From Planctomycetota bacterium (lineage in GTDB: Bacteria > Planctomycetota > UBA1135 > UBA2386), in contig JADJWQ010000002.1 in assembly GCA_016716265.1 (NCBI GenBank), positions 209,001 to 273,000 of the forward strand: 64,000 nucleotides of DNA, in the 5' to 3' direction. Made by a program: the position numbers and the translations under genes. Shown one piece after another: positions 1 through 8,372 of this stretch; position 1 is the first letter of the stretch, and the number at the start of each line of letters is the position of its first letter. The notes beneath the pieces were generated by a model. That model was given only the letters and a program-made list of their open reading frames with translations. It had not been told where the DNA came from and did no database searches.

Positions 1-1365
1 CCGGGCGGCACGTTCCTGCACGGTCCCGGGCAGGTCGGCGGTCGCGGCGGCGCAGCTGCGGGCCGCGGCGGCAACGGTGCCTACGGCTGTGACGGCACGG
101 GCAATCCGAACCAGCCGGCGTTCAACAACTTCGTCGGCTTCGACGGCGAGGACCTCGCGGTTCCGGGCACCCACGCCTACGCCGGCCAGGAGGTCGGCAC
201 CGGCGGCAAGGGCGCCCCGCTGTTCCCGGCGCACGGCAACCAGTCGATCCTCATCTACCGCGGTTTCTCCGGCATCTACGCGGTCGAGGCGACGTCGGGC
301 GGCGGCGGTGGCGGTTACCGGACGGCAGGCTCCACGGGCGTGTGCACCAATGCGGGTTCGATCCAGGGCGACCCGCTGAACACGAACCCGGCCGAGCGCG
401 GCGCCCCGGCACCCGGCGGGATCAGCTTCAATATCCTGACCAGGCCGACCGGTGTCACGTCGAGCGACTTCTACCTGATCGGTGGCTCGGGCGGCGGCGG
501 CGGTGGCAGCCATCCACCGTTCGCCCAGAGCAATCCGCTCGCGGATCCGTACAAGTTCTGGAGCGGCGCGGCTGGCGCGGGCGGCGGCGGCGCGATGCTG
601 CTGCGCGTCGGCGGACCGTTCGAGGTCGCGACCGGCGGTTCGGTGGAGGCGCGCGGGGGTGCCTGTGGCGCCACGGTCTCGTCCTTCACGGTGGCCGCGC
701 GCGGCGTCCCGTCGCCCGGCGGCGGCGGCTCGGGCGGATCGCTGCTGCTGCAGCTGGCCGGTGGGATCAGCCAGCAGGGGACGCTCGACGTCAGCGGCGG
801 CCGCGGTGGCGAGGCGTTCCTGGTCGGCTTCTACAACCTGAACATCCGCGCTGGCGACGGTGCGCCGGGCATGGTGCGGGTCGAGACTCCGGGCACGGCA
901 CCGTCGCTCGCGAGCCTCGGTACGGTCGCGCCCGCCGCGGTCCCCGAGAACGCCGGCGTGCTGACCGAGCGCGACGCCCTCTCCGGGTTCCAGACGCTGT
1001 TCGTCGGTCTGACGCAGGAGTTCTTCCCACCGACGTTCAAGCGCTACGAGATCGACGCCACCGTCGGCACGACGAGCATGGTGTTCAGCGACGATCCCAG
1101 CGTCGGCACGGCTGCGCTGCCGAACAGCGGCTCGGCGCTCGTGTTCTACATCCAGGGTGTCGACATCGACGCTGTCACCGGGCAGCCGGCCGCGAACGCG
1201 GTCCCGGGGCCGTGGCGCAACTACGTCGGTGACTTCGGCATCGGCGGGGGGAACCCCGGGCTCAACAGCGACGCGACGCTCGGCTTCCGCTGGGTGCTGC
1301 TGCTCGATACCTCGGTCTCCACCAACGTCGTCGTGCACGAGGTCCGCATCGTGTACGAGTCCTGA
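1..1365 (+). CDS. Glycine-rich secreted/surface protein, 5'-truncated by window edge
   Basis: The frame ending at 1365 is open to the first base of the window, so about 454 residues of C-terminal sequence are visible and the true start lies outside. It is dominated by Gly-rich stretches (GGSGGGGGGS near 480-510; GGGGSGGSLLLQL near 720-760) alternating with short beta-type segments such as LDVSGGRGG. The last 130 residues (AAVPENAG..., FFPPTFKRYEID, PGPWRNYVGDFG, VVVHEVRIVYES) align by eye with the C-terminus of the next gene (EIFPPNFLYYRV, PGPWRDFINDAA, VQVTNVEVWFRS). The two genes are therefore tandem paralogues, and this one probably also begins with a lipoprotein signal and Ig-like domains. 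An extracellular structural role is inferred; no catalytic motif is seen. Confidence 0.8.
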   Translation, partial: PGGTFLHGPGQVGGRGGAAAGRGGNGAYGCDGTGNPNQPAFNNFVGFDGEDLAVPGTHAYAGQEVGTGGKGAPLFPAHGNQSILIYRGFSGIYAVEATSGGGGGGYRTAGSTGVCTNAGSIQGDPLNTNPAERGAPAPGGISFNILTRPTGVTSSDFYLIGGSGGGGGGSHPPFAQSNPLADPYKFWSGAAGAGGGGAMLLRVGGPFEVATGGSVEARGGACGATVSSFTVAARGVPSPGGGGSGGSLLLQLAGGISQQGTLDVSGGRGGEAFLVGFYNLNIRAGDGAPGMVRVETPGTAPSLASLGTVAPAAVPENAGVLTERDALSGFQTLFVGLTQEFFPPTFKRYEIDATVGTTSMVFSDDPSVGTAALPNSGSALVFYIQGVDIDAVTGQPAANAVPGPWRNYVGDFGIGGGNPGLNSDATLGFRWVLLLDTSVSTNVVVHEVRIVYES

Positions 1366-1475
1366 TCCAAGCCAGACCGTCTCTGCCTTTTCGCTGGCGC
1401 GTTCGCCCCGCAGTGCGGGGCCGGCTCGCCGGCACCCGTTCCGCATCGCTTCGCCAGCGTCCGCATTCCGTCGTC

Positions 1476-4208
1476 ATGAAGTCCCTCTCCGCTTCGGCCT
1501 GTCCGCCTCCCTGCGAGGACCGTCGCACCGGGAATCGTCGTCCAGGAGCTCGCGGCGGCGCGCTCCGAGCGGCGCGCGCCCTCGGTGCAGCGCTGCTCGC
1601 GATCCTGGTCGGTGCCTGCTCCGGCGGGCAGTCGACGGATCTGCACGTCGGCGGCGCGAACTGCCTCGGCTCGACGCAGTTCTGCCTCTTGTCCTGCAAT
1701 CTCGGCTGCACCGTGTCGAGCGGCTGCACGATCACCGAGATCGCGCAGAACCAGCCGATCGTGCTCGAGTTCAGTGAGGCGGTGTCGCCGCAGTCGATCA
1801 ACGCGTCGTCGATCTCGCTGCGCACCGCGAACGGTGAGGCGCCCGAGGGGCGGCTGTTCATCAACGCGAACCGCGTGATCTTCCAGCCGGAAGCGCGCCT
1901 CGTCGGCGGCCAGACGCGCTTCGGCTTCCGCGCGGACGAGACCTACATCCTGACCCTGCCGGGGACGGAGAGCGGCGGCAACACGCTGACGTCGACCGAC
2001 GGCGATCGGCTCGACCGCACCGTCATCTGCTCGCTGCGCGTCAGCCAAGGCCTCGTCGATCTCGATGGTCGGCCGCCGAGCGCCGAGCTCATCCTCCCGA
2101 CCGCACTGCAATCCGCGCCGCTCGACACCACGATCGTGCTGCGCTTCAGCGAGCTGATCGACATCGCCCAGTTCCAGGGCTCCAGCACGCAGACGAGCCC
2201 GATCATCTACCAGATCCGGCGCTCGATCCCGGACCCGCAGAACCCCGGACAGATCATCTGCGATCCGCAGTTCTCGCCGATCCTGATCGACGGTGTGCCG
2301 GTGCCGAGCGTGTTCGTCGACGGTGACCGCACGCGCACGGACATCTCGCTGAAGCCAGCCGTCGACCTGCCGAAGGAGGTCTGCATCGAGGTAGTGATCA
2401 CCGATCAGGTGCGCGACCTCGCCGGCGTGCCGGCGCGGCGACAGACGTTCCGCTTCTTCACGGAGTCCGGCGCGGCGCGCGACCAGAGCATCACCGAGAC
2501 GTTCTCCAGCAACGGCAACATCAACCTGCCGTTGTCCGGCGGTCGATTCGAGGGCGGCCGGGCCACCCCGGCGCTGCTGGGCGGCAGCGGTGTGCTCGGT
2601 TCGTTCGTGCCGGCGACCGGCGCGCTGATCGGCAGTGACACCTACCTGTTCAGCACCGACAGTCAGGCGTTCCCGAGCAGTCAGACGCTGTTCGGCGACC
2701 CCCGAACGGTGACCGACGGAGTGTTCGAGTTCACCGACTTCGTGATCCCGGCCGGCCTGACGATCGTGTTCCGCGGCGCCAATCCCGCGACCATCAAGGT
2801 GCGCGGGCAGGTGGACATCGAAGGCACGCTGTCGGTCAATGGCCAGACCGTGTCCAACCTGTTCGACGCGACCGCGATCGCGACCCCGCCGACCTGGGCA
2901 TCGCGGCCCGGCCAGGACGGCGCGGCGGGCGGCGCAGGAGGCAGCAACGGCGGACAGGGTGCCGACGGTTGTCCCGGCACCGGCGCCGCTGCGAACTACT
3001 CGGGACGGCCGGGTTCGGACGTCAACCCGCTCGGTAGTGCGGCCTACGCGGCGGCGATGGGACTCGACGCGACCGGCGGTGGTGGAGGCCCGCTGTTCCC
3101 GGCCTCGGGGCTGCGCGCCAACGTCGTGTTCAACCTGTTCGGCAGCTTGACCAGCCAGGTCGCCGGTGGCGGTGGTGGTGGCGCGTTCCTGTCGGACGGC
3201 TCCGCCGGACGCGCGGAGCTGACGTTCACCGGCGTGCCCGCCGATCTCGGGCCGGCGAGCATCCCGGGCGCATTGATCGCCTTCGAGCCGCTGCCTGCGC
3301 TGACGACGAGCCTCGATCACTTCCTGGTCGGTGGTGCCGGTGGCGGTGGTGGCGGATCGCAGCCGACCAACATGTCGATCCAGAACATCAACTTCGAGCT
3401 GCGACCGTTCCATGCCGGTGGTGGCGGAGCGGGCGGCGGCGGCGCCGTCGCGCTGCGCGTCGGTGGCGAGTGCCTGATCGGCGCGAGTGGTGGGATCTCG
3501 GCGCGCGGTGGTAACGGCGCCGTCTACACCGACCGCGCGAAGGGGCCGCCGTCGCCGGGCGGCGCTGGCTCCGGCGGCTCGATCGTCGTCCAGGTCGACG
3601 ATCTGTCGCGCTTCCAGCAGCTCGGTACGCTCGATGTGTCCGGTGGCGCTGCCGGTCAGCTCCGCAACGTGCAGTTCAACGGGCAGTTCGTGCAGTCGTC
3701 GAGCGGCGCGGGCGGTCACGGCTTTGCGCGGCTGGAGTCCCGCGGGACGGTCCCGCCGTCGGCGATCGGTACGGTCGCGCCGACCGCGGCAGTCCGCGCC
3801 GAGAGCGTCGCGACACTCGCCGCGACCGAGCACGACACGCGCTCGGGCTTCGTGGCCGTGTGGCGTTCGACGCGGGAGATCTTCCCGCCGAACTTCCTCT
3901 ACTACCGGGTGACCACGATCGACTCCCAGTCGCGTGAGGTGGTCTACACGGACGAGACCGGCGCGTCGTTCAACCCGGCGAACAGCGACACCAACCCGAT
4001 CCGGATCTACTTCCAGGGTGGTGTGGTCAACGGCGCGTCGACGACGCCCGAGGGTGATCCCGGTCCGTGGCGTGACTTCATCAACGATGCCGCGGGGCCT
4101 GCGATCGGCCAGGACGGCGCGACCGGCTTCCGGTTCATGGTGATGTTCAACCTGGACGTCGCCAGGGACGTGCAGGTGACGAACGTCGAGGTCTGGTTCC
4201 GCTCCTGA
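1476..4208 (+). CDS. Lipoprotein with SbsA/Big_5 Ig-like domains and glycine-rich repeats
   Basis: The ATG at 1476 is preferred over an in-frame ATG at 1413 because it puts the basic N-region closer to the hydrophobic core ARALGAALLAILVGAC. The last four residues form a lipobox (V-G-A-C), so export and lipidation by Lgt/LspA are expected; an lgt gene is in this window. Residues about 60-150 (IVLEFSEAVSPQSIN, LRTANGEAPEG) and about 210-320 (IVLRFSELIDIAQF) look like two SbsA/Big_5-type Ig domains. From about residue 430 there is a beta-rich domain (ATIKVRGQVDIEGTLSVNG), then several Gly-rich loops (GGAGGGGGGS, GGGGAGGGGAVALRVGG), and a C-terminal domain shared with the preceding gene. Length is 910 residues. 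Probably a cell-surface adhesin or coat protein; function unproven. A third relative lies at 58091-59191. Confidence 0.85.
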   Translation: MKSLSASACPPPCEDRRTGNRRPGARGGALRAARALGAALLAILVGACSGGQSTDLHVGGANCLGSTQFCLLSCNLGCTVSSGCTITEIAQNQPIVLEFSEAVSPQSINASSISLRTANGEAPEGRLFINANRVIFQPEARLVGGQTRFGFRADETYILTLPGTESGGNTLTSTDGDRLDRTVICSLRVSQGLVDLDGRPPSAELILPTALQSAPLDTTIVLRFSELIDIAQFQGSSTQTSPIIYQIRRSIPDPQNPGQIICDPQFSPILIDGVPVPSVFVDGDRTRTDISLKPAVDLPKEVCIEVVITDQVRDLAGVPARRQTFRFFTESGAARDQSITETFSSNGNINLPLSGGRFEGGRATPALLGGSGVLGSFVPATGALIGSDTYLFSTDSQAFPSSQTLFGDPRTVTDGVFEFTDFVIPAGLTIVFRGANPATIKVRGQVDIEGTLSVNGQTVSNLFDATAIATPPTWASRPGQDGAAGGAGGSNGGQGADGCPGTGAAANYSGRPGSDVNPLGSAAYAAAMGLDATGGGGGPLFPASGLRANVVFNLFGSLTSQVAGGGGGGAFLSDGSAGRAELTFTGVPADLGPASIPGALIAFEPLPALTTSLDHFLVGGAGGGGGGSQPTNMSIQNINFELRPFHAGGGGAGGGGAVALRVGGECLIGASGGISARGGNGAVYTDRAKGPPSPGGAGSGGSIVVQVDDLSRFQQLGTLDVSGGAAGQLRNVQFNGQFVQSSSGAGGHGFARLESRGTVPPSAIGTVAPTAAVRAESVATLAATEHDTRSGFVAVWRSTREIFPPNFLYYRVTTIDSQSREVVYTDETGASFNPANSDTNPIRIYFQGGVVNGASTTPEGDPGPWRDFINDAAGPAIGQDGATGFRFMVMFNLDVARDVQVTNVEVWFRS

Positions 4209-4533
4209 GCCGTCGCCGCCGTGCGCGACTCGGACCCGCGTGCGGCATGCAGCCGCGCGGGCTCCAACGACGCTGGAGTCCGCCCGGCCCGCCCTCGGTG
4301 GTGTTCGGCGGAACGTGACGCGACGTGGCGCGCCGGCAGCCCGGTGCGCCGGGCCGATCGCGCAGCGCGGGGATCGGATCGCCGTCGCGCCTGCGCTGGT
4401 CGGCGTTGTCCGCGCTGTCCCGGACGCGTAGGATGCCGCGCTTCGCGTTGACGTCACGACGTATCCCGGTTCGCCCCGCGGCTCGTTCGATCGCCATCAC
4501 GGTCGATGGGGCGGATGCCCGCGGGGTGCCTCG
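4209..4533. other. Intergenic region, no gene seen
   Basis: These 325 bases separate the glycine-rich lipoprotein from the DHH phosphoesterase. Open frames here on both strands have arginine-rich composition typical of antisense or shadow frames in GC-rich DNA. There is no convincing terminator with a T-run and no repeat. A promoter for the downstream phosphoesterase pair presumably lies here, but no clear -35/-10 is visible. Confidence 0.5.
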
Positions 4534-5607
4534 GTGTCGCCCACACGTGCGAACTGCCGATCCGTGTCAGAGCATGCCACAGACTTCCTCGCGGTCCTGA
4601 CCCGCGCCGGATCGGTCGTGTTGACCGGGCACGAGAGCCCCGACGGCGACTGCCTGGGCTCACAGATCGGCCTGTTGTGCCTGCTGCGGGATCTCGGTGT
4701 CACCGCCCGCGTCGTGCTGCCCGATCCGCCGATCGCGACGCTCCGTTTCCTGCTCGACGGCGTCGAGGGGGTCGAGGTCTTCGACGCCGACGAGGGGCTA
4801 GGCCCCTGCGATCTGCTGGTCTTGCTCGATTGCTGCCAGCTCGGCCGTCTCGGTCCGCTCGCTCGCGAAGTGGCGGCGCGACGTCCGCGCATCGCGGTGA
4901 TCGACCACCACCTCGGAGCGGATCGCGCGGACGGCGAGGTCTGCTTCGTCGATGTCGCTGCGGCCGCGGCAGGCGAGCTGGTGCTCCGGCTGTACGATGT
5001 TGCCGGCCGGCGGCCGAGCGCCCAGGCGGCGCGCGCGCTGCTCGCATCGCTCGGTGCGGACACCGGTTGGTTCCGCTACTCGAACACGTCCCCGGTGGTG
5101 TTCGAGCGTGCGCGTCGGCTCGTCGAGGTGGACGGCGTCGACGCGAGCGCGGTATACGACGCGCTGCACCGCCGGCAGGCGCCGGGCTCGGTGTCGTTCC
5201 TCGCGCGTGCGATCGGCCGCTCGCGGATCGTCGCGAACGGACGGATCGGCGTGCTCGTGCTCGATCAGGAGCTGATGGACGAGGCGGGTCGACTCGGCAT
5301 CGACCTCGATCTCGTGATGGAGCCGTTGCGCGCCGTGGAGGGCATCGAGGTCGTCGCCGTCGTGAAGCCGCTCGCCGACCGCCGCGTCAAGCTCTCGTTG
5401 CGCTCGCAGCGCGACGTCGACGTGCAGCGGATCGCGCAGGCGCTCGGCGGAGGTGGGCATCGCAAGGCCGCCGGGGCGACGGTCGAGGGCGACGCCGAGA
5501 CGGTGGCGACGCGGGTCGTCGAAGCGGTTCTCGCGGCCCTGCCGCCCGAGGCGCGCGGGGCCGTCGGCACGAACTCCAGCGGGCCGCCGGTCGTGGGGGA
5601 CTCGTGA
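4534..5607 (+). CDS. nrnA: DHH-family phosphoesterase, NrnA-like (oligoribonuclease/pAp phosphatase)
   Basis: The protein has the DHH/DHHA1 architecture of bacterial NrnA, which degrades nanoRNAs and dephosphorylates 3'-phosphoadenosine 5'-phosphate in the cytoplasm. Visible motifs are TGHESPDGDC (residues 31-40, metal-binding DGD), LLVLLDCCQ, the signature IDHHLGAD near residue 125, a conserved GADTGWFRYSNT, and the C-terminal DHHA1 loop GGGGHRKAAGA. The 357-residue length is normal for the family (about 320-360). The start is uncertain: GTG at 4534 gives the longest form, and GTG at 4564 is an alternative. Neither has a strong Shine-Dalgarno sequence. The stop overlaps the start of the next gene (GTGA at 5604-5607), which implies translational coupling. 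Confidence 0.88.
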   Translation: MSPTRANCRSVSEHATDFLAVLTRAGSVVLTGHESPDGDCLGSQIGLLCLLRDLGVTARVVLPDPPIATLRFLLDGVEGVEVFDADEGLGPCDLLVLLDCCQLGRLGPLAREVAARRPRIAVIDHHLGADRADGEVCFVDVAAAAAGELVLRLYDVAGRRPSAQAARALLASLGADTGWFRYSNTSPVVFERARRLVEVDGVDASAVYDALHRRQAPGSVSFLARAIGRSRIVANGRIGVLVLDQELMDEAGRLGIDLDLVMEPLRAVEGIEVVAVVKPLADRRVKLSLRSQRDVDVQRIAQALGGGGHRKAAGATVEGDAETVATRVVEAVLAALPPEARGAVGTNSSGPPVVGDS

Positions 5608-6356
5608 CGACATTCGCGCTGATCTCCGACCTGCACGCGAATCTCGAGGCGCTGACCGCGGTCTTCGCGCGCATCGATCAGCTCGGTGTGCAGCGCGTCC
5701 ATTGCCTCGGTGACGTCGTCGGCTACGGTGCGGACCCTGAGCCCTGTGTGCGTCTCGTCATGCAACGTTGCGTGTGGACGCTGATGGGCAACCACGACTA
5801 CGGGCTGTTCCACGACCTGCGCGACTTCAACCCCTTGGCCGCGGAGGCGTTGTTCTTCACGCGGCGCAAGCTTCGGCCGCGTTGGTTCGGCTCGCGCAAG
5901 CGTGCGCTGTGGAACTACCTGCAGACGCTGCCCCACCGGCGGGAGGACTACGGGTTCCTGTTCGTGCACGGTTCGCCACGCGACCCGATCATGGAGTACG
6001 TGCTGAAGAGCGACCCGTTCTTCGAGCGGGACAAGATGCGATCCATCTTCGCACTGCTCGATCGGCCGTGCTTCGTCGGCCATACTCATTGGCCGGGCGT
6101 GCATGGACCCGACTACAGCTTCCGCCAGGCGACCGACGACTTCCGGTCCTTCCGGCTCGACGGTGCTCCGGCGATCGTGAACGTCGGCAGCGTCGGGCAG
6201 CCGCGCGACTGCGACCCGCGCGCGTGCTTCGTCGTCGTCGACGACATGACGGTCGAGTTCCACCGCGTCAGCTACGACTTCCGTGCGACCCAGCGGAAGA
6301 TCCTCGCCGCCGGGCTGCACCCGCGCCTGGCGGAGCGCCTCGCCCTGGGGCGCTGA
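5604..6356 (+). CDS. Calcineurin-like metallophosphoesterase (YfcE/MJ0936 type)
   Basis: A 250-residue single-domain metallophosphoesterase. The five metal-binding blocks are present in order: SDLHANLEAL near the N-terminus (D and H ligands), GDVVGYG, GNHDYG, the VHG histidine (residues about 126-130), and GHTHWP. The GDVVGYG form is typical of the subgroup often annotated as metallophosphoesterase family protein; its physiological substrate is usually unknown, with phosphodiesterase activity expected. The GTG start overlaps the stop of the NrnA-like gene by 4 bases, so the two phosphoesterases are co-translated and may act on related nucleotide or RNA substrates (inference). Confidence 0.88.
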   Translation: MTTFALISDLHANLEALTAVFARIDQLGVQRVHCLGDVVGYGADPEPCVRLVMQRCVWTLMGNHDYGLFHDLRDFNPLAAEALFFTRRKLRPRWFGSRKRALWNYLQTLPHRREDYGFLFVHGSPRDPIMEYVLKSDPFFERDKMRSIFALLDRPCFVGHTHWPGVHGPDYSFRQATDDFRSFRLDGAPAIVNVGSVGQPRDCDPRACFVVVDDMTVEFHRVSYDFRATQRKILAAGLHPRLAERLALGR

Positions 6357-6394
6357 TCGCGATCCACGCTGTGGTCCAGCCCGATCCCGCGACG

Positions 6395-6802
6395 ATGAGC
6401 GAGACGAATCACGACGACTCCCGCGACCCCGCCCCGACCCCGCCTGGCGAGCACTCGCCGGGAGGGAACTCGACCGGCTGTCTGGTCGTGCTCTGCACGG
6501 TGCCTGCCGAACGTGCGACGGAACTGGCCGATCTGCTGGTCGGCGAGCACCTCGCGTCGTGCGTGAACCTGCTGCGCGGCGTCGAGTCGCGCTACGTATG
6601 GAACGACCGGCTCGAGGTCGCCCAGGAGACGCTGCTCGTCATCAAGACGTCCGCGGCGCGCTTCGAGGACCTGCGCGCCCGGCTCGCGGAACGTCACCCC
6701 TACGACGCCCCCGAGATCGTCGCGCTGCCGGTCGCGGCCGGGCACCGGCCCTACCTCGACTGGATCGTCTCGCACTGCGGGCGCTCGTCGCCCGCGAGCT
6801 GA
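6395..6802 (+). CDS. cutA: CutA-type divalent-cation tolerance protein
   Basis: The ORF encodes 135 residues: a hydrophilic, Pro/Ser-rich N-terminal extension of about 30 residues followed by a CutA domain. Recognisable features are LVVLCTVPAERA (strand 1), the LASCVNLL block, SRYVWNDRLEVAQE and LLVIKTSAARFEDL, then HPYDAPEIVALPV and YLDWI at the C-terminus, matching the ferredoxin-like trimeric CutA fold of about 105-110 residues. CutA is linked to copper and other divalent-metal tolerance in Escherichia coli, although its exact activity is unsettled. The ATG at 6395 was chosen because the frame upstream overlaps the metallophosphoesterase gene. It lies 38 bp after that gene and is probably in the same transcription unit. 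Confidence 0.9.
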   Translation: MSETNHDDSRDPAPTPPGEHSPGGNSTGCLVVLCTVPAERATELADLLVGEHLASCVNLLRGVESRYVWNDRLEVAQETLLVIKTSAARFEDLRARLAERHPYDAPEIVALPVAAGHRPYLDWIVSHCGRSSPAS

Positions 6803-6923
6803 CCGGGCTGCGAGGCTACGGAGGCCGGCCGGCGCACGGCGGGGCGTGCGCTGGAATTCCCGTTGCCATCGGTCAAGTCGGCGCGGCAGGACGGCCGATG
6901 AACACGGCGGAGCCCGAGCCCGC

Positions 6924-8357
6924 ATGCGCACTGCCCCCTTCGTCGTCCTGTTCCTGGATTGCCTGCTCGCCGGCCAGCAGCCGGCGGTGACCGGTGGGCG
7001 CCCCGACTCGATCACGCTCGACATCGGCACCGTGCTCGACGGACGCATCCGCCAGGAGACCGCAGACTACGTCGAGATCGAGATCGCGCCGGGCACGGTG
7101 GTCGGCTTCCCGAAGAGCCGCACGGTGCGCATCGTCCGCGGCGAGGCTGCCGCGACCGCGGTACCGGAGGACGCCGCCTTCGCGCCGCTCGATGCGTGGA
7201 GTGCCGTGCACGACGCCGACGGGATCGCGGTCGGCTGGCTGCACGAGACGCGCACGCTCGACGTGGACCGCGGCGACCTGCGCTACGGCGAGGAATGGTC
7301 GTTCCGCGACGGCGACGAGGTCGTCGAGCTCACGGTGCTGGAGGTCGATTCGCGTGTCGGTGCGCCGGTGTCCTGCTTCTCGCACGAGCGCGTGCGCAGC
7401 GCCGATGGCGCGCGCATCGTGAGAGAGCGCATCGTGCGCGCACGGCTCAGCGGCAGGAAGCTGGTGGTCGAGACGAGTTCGACGAGCGCCGGCAATGATC
7501 GGCGCGAGCTCGACGCACCCGAGGGCCTGCGCTTCCCGTTGTCCCTGCGCCACGAGCTGCGCAGCCGACCGGCGGGTCGGCCGACGCTGGAGACGCACCT
7601 GCTCTACGATCCGCTGACCGACGAGCTGGTCCGCCGCGACTACGACGTCGGTCGGACGCGCGACGTCGAGGAGGACGGGCAGCTCGTCCGCGTGCGCGTG
7701 CTGGAGGCGCGCGCGGCGGGCAATGGCGGTCAGACCGAGTGGCTCGATGCGACCTCGCGACCGGTGCGTCGCGAGCTCAACGGTGCGTCGCTCGTCGCGG
7801 TTCCGATGCTGGCCGCCGAGGCTCGCGCCGCGACGGCGAGCGGCGGTCGGATCGCGACCGCGTCGGTGCGGGCCGACGCGACCGAACGGATCGCGCTCCG
7901 CCTGCCCAATCCGGCCTGGCGCTTCGACGGCGACCCGGTCGCGGACCGCATCGTCGCGACCGCGCCGCTCGACGACGCCACCTTCGCGTTGATGCGGCTG
8001 GACCAGCTCGATGACGAGGTGCTCGCGCCGTCCGCGCTCGACGCCGTGCTGCGCTGGCTGCGGCAGCTCCACCCGGACCTGCAGGTGCTCGAGCGCGGCA
8101 GCGATGCGATCCGCGCGCGCGATGCGGCCGGTGCGCGCGTCGGCTGGAGCGTGGCCTCGCCGGGCGTGCCGGCGCGGCCGTTCGAAGCTCGCGTGCACGT
8201 GATCCGCGACGATGGCGGCTGGTTCGCGACCTGCGGTGCGGTGCCCAAGGAGCGCATGCACGTCGTCGCCGCGGACCTCGACTGGCTGCTGCGGCACGTG
8301 GAGCTGGAGCGGGCCGGGTTCGCCCCGGAGCTCACCGGCCCGCTGCGGCACGAGTGA
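6924..8357 (+). CDS. Secreted protein of unknown function
   Basis: The ATG at 6924 gives MRTAPFVVLFLDCLLAGQQP, a plausible short signal peptide; the longer in-frame start at 6846 would add an arginine-rich tail and is less likely. The mature protein (477 residues in total) opens with SITLDIGTVLDGRIRQET and VEIEIAPGTVVGF, a small beta-barrel-like segment. It resembles the beginning of the secreted protein at 21784-22995 (EVRLADGRVLYGA), so both may use a related N-terminal domain. The remainder is acidic and beta-rich with no catalytic motif I recognise. The gene ends 15 bp before the convergent comM-like gene. Confidence 0.7.
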   Translation: MRTAPFVVLFLDCLLAGQQPAVTGGRPDSITLDIGTVLDGRIRQETADYVEIEIAPGTVVGFPKSRTVRIVRGEAAATAVPEDAAFAPLDAWSAVHDADGIAVGWLHETRTLDVDRGDLRYGEEWSFRDGDEVVELTVLEVDSRVGAPVSCFSHERVRSADGARIVRERIVRARLSGRKLVVETSSTSAGNDRRELDAPEGLRFPLSLRHELRSRPAGRPTLETHLLYDPLTDELVRRDYDVGRTRDVEEDGQLVRVRVLEARAAGNGGQTEWLDATSRPVRRELNGASLVAVPMLAAEARAATASGGRIATASVRADATERIALRLPNPAWRFDGDPVADRIVATAPLDDATFALMRLDQLDDEVLAPSALDAVLRWLRQLHPDLQVLERGSDAIRARDAAGARVGWSVASPGVPARPFEARVHVIRDDGGWFATCGAVPKERMHVVAADLDWLLRHVELERAGFAPELTGPLRHE

Positions 8358-8372
8358 CGGCGACGGTCGCGC

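Noticed and set aside
3160..3440. GGT/GGC runs in the glycine-rich genes as a CRISPR or satellite repeat
   Set aside because: They are in-frame codons for poly-Gly loops with irregular spacing and no conserved spacer-repeat structure.
1221..4457. A minus-strand open frame of over 1,000 codons opposite the glycine-rich lipoprotein gene
   Set aside because: It has shadow-like composition with no motif; the plus strand carries a lipobox and Ig-like domains.
5768..6394. Upstream extension of the cutA frame through the metallophosphoesterase gene
   Set aside because: The extension lies in a different frame over a clear metallophosphoesterase and has Arg/Ala-rich shadow composition; the internal ATG at 6395 gives the expected CutA length.
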